Shown here: positions 17,301 to 20,391 of the stretch, piece after piece
How positions within the stretch are numbered: the first letter of the stretch is position 1
Layout of the letters: each line of letters opens with the position of its first letter
NCBI GenBank assembly: GCA_016800925.1
Contig: JABCPU010000954.1
Location: 1 to 20,391 of the forward strand
From: Suillus spraguei
Lineage: Eukaryota > Basidiomycota > Agaricomycetes > Boletales > Suillaceae
DNA length: 20,391 bases
Direction: 5' to 3'
Notes under the pieces: model-generated
Told to the model about the DNA's origin: nothing
Database searches by the model: none
The model's input: the letters and a program-made list of their open reading frames with translations, nothing else
Made by a program: the position numbers and the translations under genes

Positions 17301-18769
17301 TTACACATCTTGGTTCGCATAGTAAACGGGATCATCGCTGAACTCGTAGTCCTCATCAGCAAAGGATCCACTCATCATGTACTTAGCTTCTTCCAAACCG
17401 GCGCGTCGTTTAGAATCCCTTTTCTTCTCTGCCTGAATACGTTCATTGTCAAGTTGCTTTTCCCAAGCACGAAGCGCGTCGTAAAATCCCTCATCTTTCC
17501 AAGTTAACTCGAAGGGAGGAGGCCCAACTCGGTTGGGGCAATAGAGGGATAAATGAGTGGGCGACCAATATCTGCAAACCTTGCACTGATATTCCGCACA
17601 GTTCTTTTGACGATGTCCTAGTAACCCACAGACGCGGCATTTCATGTTCTCGTCAGGATTAGAAGAGACTTTGCGTAGGGGAGACGGGGAAATGATGGGT
17701 GTAGGACTGACGGATCTGGCGCGTTTCTTTCCCTTCTTCTTCGTCATACATTTTAAGGCAAGAGTGTTCTGCCGCTTAAGTTGTGCCTGTTGAGCGGAAG
17801 ACAATGTGTATGCTGATTCAGGAAGGTCCGGGGTGATTGCACGCTCGGCAGCTGCAAGGAGTTCGGTGGAGGAAGATGGAGAAGTAATACCGAAGTCTTT
17901 TACTAGGACTGGTGAAATGGGGTCCATAGGACCGAATGACGATGGGATGGACATGGGAGGATGGATATGGAGGTCGCGAAGTCGGGGACCGAGCGTTATT
18001 AACTCGGTAGTGGGGATACCCAATAGTTTAGCTGCCTTGCACTGTTCTTCTGTGCAGGGCTCGTATAGCCAGTCAGGGCAGTCGAGAGTGACCGTGGCGG
18101 CTAGTGAAGAAGTTGATTGTTCGATAGGGGATGGGGTTCTAGGGGACGCAAGATCATCTTTCATTCGTTGTAGGTCAACGATGGCTTCTTCTACTAGGTT
18201 TCTGGCTGCTCTGGTCTCAGTGACCGATTGTTGTATGGTTTCGACGACTTGATTTGTAAGTTGTCCGATCTCTTGGACAGCAGTGTATAAGCCAGTAAAG
18301 GCGTCAAGACTAGTATAAGCACGTGAAGAAGAGGGTGCTGGGATAGGAAGTGCGTATCTTCCTGCGGAGAGGGAGGTCGAGCAACACCTGCTCGGCGCTC
18401 GGCAATGATGTGAATAGCTTCTTCAACATCATTCTTAAAGGAATCGGGAAGAAGCAACATAGCGTAAGCACGAATGCGTTTTTGAAGATGAAGGAAGCGG
18501 TGACGGAGAGTAATTTCCGTTGTTTCCTTGGCAGTGGCTTCAATGAGGGCTGCAATACGAATGATGTTGACGATGAGGAGAGCAGGGAAGGCGCCTCTTT
18601 CAGTAAGGATTCTTTCGATTTCGAGGGCATGTCCCTCACAGAGAATGGCGGCTTCGATGTAAGAGGAGTTGTCGATTTCAGTGGTAAGGGTTCCGTATCG
18701 TTCAGTTTCTGAGTCGGAGTCATTGGTGGCAGCGACGACGGGTGTAATGTAAGCAGTGGGGAAAGACAT
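17301..18769 (-). pseudogene. Post-pol accessory ORF of family A: coiled coil and two zinc knuckles (one frameshift)
   Basis: Two overlapping frames appear to be one gene. The first starts ATG 18769 (MSFPTAYITPVVAATND), 60 bp after the pol stop, with a helical segment (CEGHALEIERILTERGAF, TEITLRHRFLHLQKRIRAYA). The second frame takes over near 18340 and runs to the stop at 17301. It begins with a coiled-coil-like stretch (VQEIGQLTNQVVETIQQSV) and ends with a basic region, two knuckles and a charged tail. Knuckle 1 is CRVCGLLGHRQKNC (17639-17598, CX2CX4HX4C), and knuckle 2 CKVCRYWSPTHLSLYC (17585-17538, CX2CX6HX4C). A single indel, or less likely a 28-nt GT-AG intron, would join the frames to roughly 480 codons. 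It resembles a second Gag placed after pol. Function unknown; RNA/DNA binding inferred. Confidence 0.7.
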
Positions 18770-18828
18770 TTCAATGTTTGGTTGGTAGCTGATCAAGTGC
18801 TAATGCGGTTGATTGACTGGGGAAATAA

Positions 18829-20391
18829 TCAAAGGGCGTATTGCTTCTTATAAGCATTTAAGATTCGAGCGGAGTTCTTCAGATTCTTTTCCGGGAGCCA
18901 TTCGTTATCTCCTGATGAGTATCCTTTCCACGAAACAAGATAACGCCGGCGATTGCCGATTCCTTTGTGAGAAAGAATTGCTTCTATTTCATATTCTTCT
19001 TCTTCTTCAATGATGTCAGGTGGTGGTTCGGTGAAGTTCGGACCGTGTACGTCCGTTTTGCTATATGATGATAAGACAGAAGCATGGAACGTGGGGTGGA
19101 TCTTCCACTGCGGAGGAAGTTTGAGTGTGAACGTGATGGGTGATAAGACATCGATGATCGGGAAAGGTCCGTATCGTTTCGGTGCTAGTTCCTTGATGGG
19201 AGTTTAAGTCTAAGATTAGCGGCTGATAGCCAAACCTTATCTCCGATCTTCCATGGGATGTACTTATCTCCTCGGGATCGTTCGGCCACTGTCTGCATAG
19301 CAATGTTGTGACAGGCGATCGCTTCTTCCCTTATCTTCTGCAGAGATCGTACTCGATCTTCTGCTGCGGGGACGGATGAATCAGGGATTAGATGAGGGAT
19401 AGCTCGTGGTTCATATCCCATCATCAAATAGAAGGGTGATGCATTCCTTGCATCGTGTTTTCGGTGGTTGTGGACGAATTCAGCGATTGGTAGGTGTTCT
19501 ACCCAATCTTCAGGGTTGTTACGACAATAAATGCGTAGATATGTCTCAAGTTCTTGATTGAGCCTTTCCGTTTGACCATCAGTCTGCGGGTGGTAAGCCA
19601 TGGATGGAGCGATGACATAGTCGAGAAGTCGGGCAAGTTCCTTTGAGAAGCGAGATAGGAATTGCGGTCCTCGATCTGAGATAACTTTGTCATGGAGTCC
19701 AAATCGTCGGTAAACATGTTTTAAAAAATAGCTTGGCCACACCTTCGGACGTGATAGTTTTCAAACAAGGGATAATGATCACCCCCTTCGTAAGGCCATG
19801 GTCTACCACGACCATGAATACTGTCAAAGCCTCCAGAGACGGGGAGGTCCAGTGATAAGATCAACAGAGATCTGAGAAAACGGGCGAACAGCCGAAGAAG
19901 GAATAGGCGCGGGGAGGTCGAACGGATGAGTATCCGCTTTCATTTGCTGACAAAGGGCGCAACCCTCAACGTATTTCCGAATATAAGAGCCCATTGCAGG
20001 CCACCAAGCTTCCCGTTTGACGAGTTCTTCAGTTTTGAATCTACCGGGGTGTCCCGCGGTAGGATGATCATGATACCTTTTCAGGATATCGGAGCGATGC
20101 GCGGGGAATATAAGCGCGATTCTTAAAATAGAGGACGTTCTCCTCAATCTTCCAATCGGAAAGTGCCGATTTCATGGGGGAAGGCACACGCCATCAAGGG
20201 CGTCAGACGTGTTTTGAAAACAGGGTCGTCGAGAGGGTCTGAGGATGACAGTACATCCTTCAAGTCAGTGTCAATAAGACGAACGAATAGAGCGTCAGGA
20301 GGAGGGTCTGGTCCTCGTTATCGTCTTTGCCAGAGTCATATCAGGCCGGCGGGATAGTGCATCAGGTACTGCTAATTTAGTACCTGCAACG
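18829..20391 (-). pseudogene. pol: pol of element 4: RNase H tail, integrase, chromodomain (frameshifted, 5' end off window)
   Basis: The edge encodes AGTKLAVPDALSRRPD, the end of RNase H. The integrase zinc region follows (YHDHPTAGHPGRFKTEE, YVEGCALCQQMKADTHP, in 20147-19824), with HH and CC ligands visible. The core has [17 protein letters not shown] and NQELETYLR for the D,D,E triad, and GDKVWLSAANLRLKL is the C-terminal fold (19742-19185). The chromodomain lies at about 19010-18840 (EEEYEIEAILSHKG, RRRYLVSWKGYSS, NEWLPEKNLKNSARILNAYK). The TGA is at 18831-18829. Frame breaks occur near 20150-20330, 19830-19745 and 19200. Close to, but distinct from, element 3. Confidence 0.9.

Larger units (their letters stand above)
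16794..20391 (-). mobile_element. Family A Ty3/gypsy chromovirus 'element 4', 3' part
   Basis: On the minus strand: RNase H tail, integrase, chromodomain, an extra sense ORF, polypurine tract and 3' LTR. The 5' LTR, gag, protease and RT are beyond 20391. It sits inside LTR B2, so it inserted after that LTR. The 3' end is inverted relative to the left family A copy. Confidence 0.88.

Noticed and set aside
1..20391. Host genes, tRNA, rRNA, CRISPR arrays or bacterial-type systems
   Set aside because: Every recognisable coding segment is retrotransposon-derived. No cloverleaf with a box A/B promoter, rRNA core or spaced direct-repeat array was seen.

Overview
The window is a nest of LTR retrotransposons with no recognisable host gene, tRNA or rRNA. 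The element types (Ty3/gypsy chromoviruses with C-terminal chromodomains, plus a Ty1/copia remnant) and a gene with two introns of 49 and 48 nt that start GTGAGT point to a filamentous basidiomycete, probably an Agaricomycete. No species can be named from the sequence.

Layout from left to right. (1) 1-1446 is the 3' end of a + strand element of LTR family A: a decayed accessory ORF, a polypurine tract and an LTR. (2) 1447-1866 is a Ty1/copia RNase H remnant. (3) 1867-2338 is a second family A LTR. (4) 2339-3072 is a broken gypsy gag piece. (5) 3073-10996 is a full-length + strand chromovirus ('element 2') with two LTRs of 766 and 769 bp. It carries frameshifted gag and pol and, between pol and the 3' LTR, an intact-looking spliced gene on the opposite strand. 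(6) 10997-16316 is a minus strand gypsy element ('element 3') that is cut on its 3' side by element 2 and has a 932-bp LTR of another family (B) inserted in pol. (7) 16317-16793 is the start of a second LTR B, cut by (8) 16794-20391, the 3' part of a minus strand family A element ('element 4') with RNase H tail, integrase, chromodomain, a sense-strand coiled-coil/zinc-knuckle accessory ORF and the 3' LTR.

The most notable content is the pair of accessory genes sitting between pol and the 3' LTR in two different families. In element 2 the gene is antisense. Removing two short introns gives a 305-codon reading frame with a fungal Zn2Cys6-type cysteine pattern, a charged coiled coil and a basic tract. 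Element 2 is also saturated with TCCG/CGGA words, and Zn2Cys6 proteins typically bind CGG/CCG triplets, so a self-targeting DNA-binding protein is an attractive but untested idea. In family A the accessory ORF is sense-oriented and gag-like, and it occurs twice in the window. Element 2 also has an AAAAAAT heptamer, the gag stop and a 10-bp hairpin in series at the gag/pol boundary.

Most gag and pol frames are broken by small indels. Several differences between the two element 2 LTRs are homopolymer-length changes, so some frameshifts could be assembly errors rather than true decay.
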